Assembly (NCBI GenBank): GCA_022820665.1
Contig: JAJEFB010000032.1
Span: 1 to 64,000, forward strand
Source of the DNA: Anaerolineae bacterium
Lineage (GTDB): Bacteria; Chloroflexota; Anaerolineae; Aggregatilineales; Phototrophicaceae
Reading direction: 5' to 3'
DNA: 64,000 bases
In this document: in pieces, positions 63,736 to 64,000 of the stretch
How the letters are laid out: each line of letters begins with the position of its first letter
Numbering within the stretch: position 1 is the first letter of the stretch
Translations under genes and position numbers: made by a program
The notes under the pieces: generated by a model
What the model saw: only the letters and a program-made list of their open reading frames with translations
Databases searched by the model: none
What the model was told of the DNA's origin: nothing

Positions 63736-64000
63736 TCACTTGATTCCGCTCGATATCTGAATGCCGGAAATGATACGCTTCTGGAATACAAAGAAAAAGC
63801 CGACGATGGGCAAGCCCGCGGTCCAGGCTGCCGCCATGGTCTCGCCGTAGTTAGCGGTATAAGTCGTCGCCGTGAGATTGGTCAATCCTATAGTGATAGT
63901 CATGACTTCGGGATCGGTCGCCGCCACCAACGGCCAGAGATATTCATTCCAGGCGCCGAGGAAGGTGAAAATCGCCAGCGCGGTCAAAACGGGCGTAGAA
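63736..64000 (-). CDS. ABC sugar transporter permease (MalG-type), C-terminal part
   Basis: The last 87 residues of a CUT1 inner-membrane permease, cut at the right edge of the window. FTFLGAWNEYLWPLVAAT is the typical segment after the EAA loop. VMTITIGLTNL, a helix with TAGLPIVGFFFVFQKRII, and a short C-terminal tail follow. It lies about 110 bases upstream of the solute-binding protein gene, in the same transcription direction. Reversed gene order (permease before binding protein) is less common but known. Confidence 0.9.
   Translation of the reverse strand, partial: STPVLTALAIFTFLGAWNEYLWPLVAATDPEVMTITIGLTNLTATTYTANYGETMAAAWTAGLPIVGFFFVFQKRIISGIQISSGIK

Overview
The window looks like a chromosomal segment of a free-living bacterium, most probably a member of the Chloroflexota (Anaerolineae-like). 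This placement is an inference. It rests on the general look of the 16S start, lipoproteins with long Thr/Pro/Ala linkers, a CUT1 sugar ABC transporter next to a sulfatase, and several hydrophobic GT-C-like membrane proteins. No marker here fixes the phylum. GC content is moderately high almost everywhere. The clear exception is an AT-rich stretch at about 36.76-39.55 kb. TTG and GTG starts are common.

Left part (1-23 kb). The first 77 bases are the 5' end of a leftward 16S rRNA gene with a TTGACA-type promoter behind it. A leftward cluster then runs dnaX - three paralogous 650-residue membrane proteins - ybaB - recR - DUF1801. The classical dnaX-ybaB-recR order is preserved but opened by the membrane proteins. 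A Rieske protein with a large helical C-terminal part, rsgA, a membrane-anchored DsbA-like oxidoreductase and an RlmD/RumA-like methyltransferase without its catalytic cysteine follow. An aminotransferase gene is broken by an in-frame TGA. A second leftward cluster, prfA - MBOAT acyltransferase - SGNH-like protein - prmC, is again a housekeeping pair opened by envelope genes. Then come a haloalkane-dehalogenase-like hydrolase and deoC.

Middle part (23-50 kb). It holds a secreted Met/Asp-rich protein made of two near-identical four-cysteine domains, followed by a clear terminator. Next are a PucR-type regulator, acpS, a methyltransferase, an FmdB relative that has lost zinc ligands, and a SixA-nitroreductase fusion. 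An SDR epimerase, guaA, a stand-alone Lrp/AsnC-type effector domain, a lipoprotein, an orphan OmpR-type response regulator, a glycosyltransferase and a methyltransferase follow. The AT-rich SMC/RecF-like ATPase gene, frameshifted near its 3' end, comes next. After it are an S9 peptidase, a DUF309 protein, DUF177 plus rpoD behind a near-consensus promoter, a histidine phosphatase, an SDR, an M28 peptidase lipoprotein, a glycosyltransferase and a Rieske-glutamate-synthase-domain fusion.

Right part (50-64 kb). It contains a TIR-FHA protein, a bifunctional penicillin-binding protein followed by a hexapeptide acetyltransferase, a GT2 glycosyltransferase, a polyprenyl diphosphate synthase, an SH3-domain lipoprotein with a GH16-like partner, tRNA-Arg(ACG) with its terminator, a sulfatase, and the solute-binding protein and one truncated permease of a sugar ABC importer.

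Intergenic spaces carry two families of short dispersed repeats. One is a GTAGGGGCG hairpin, often attached to a TGTCTACGCG module. The other is a conserved CCGGTYMCGCGCCGAGCG core.
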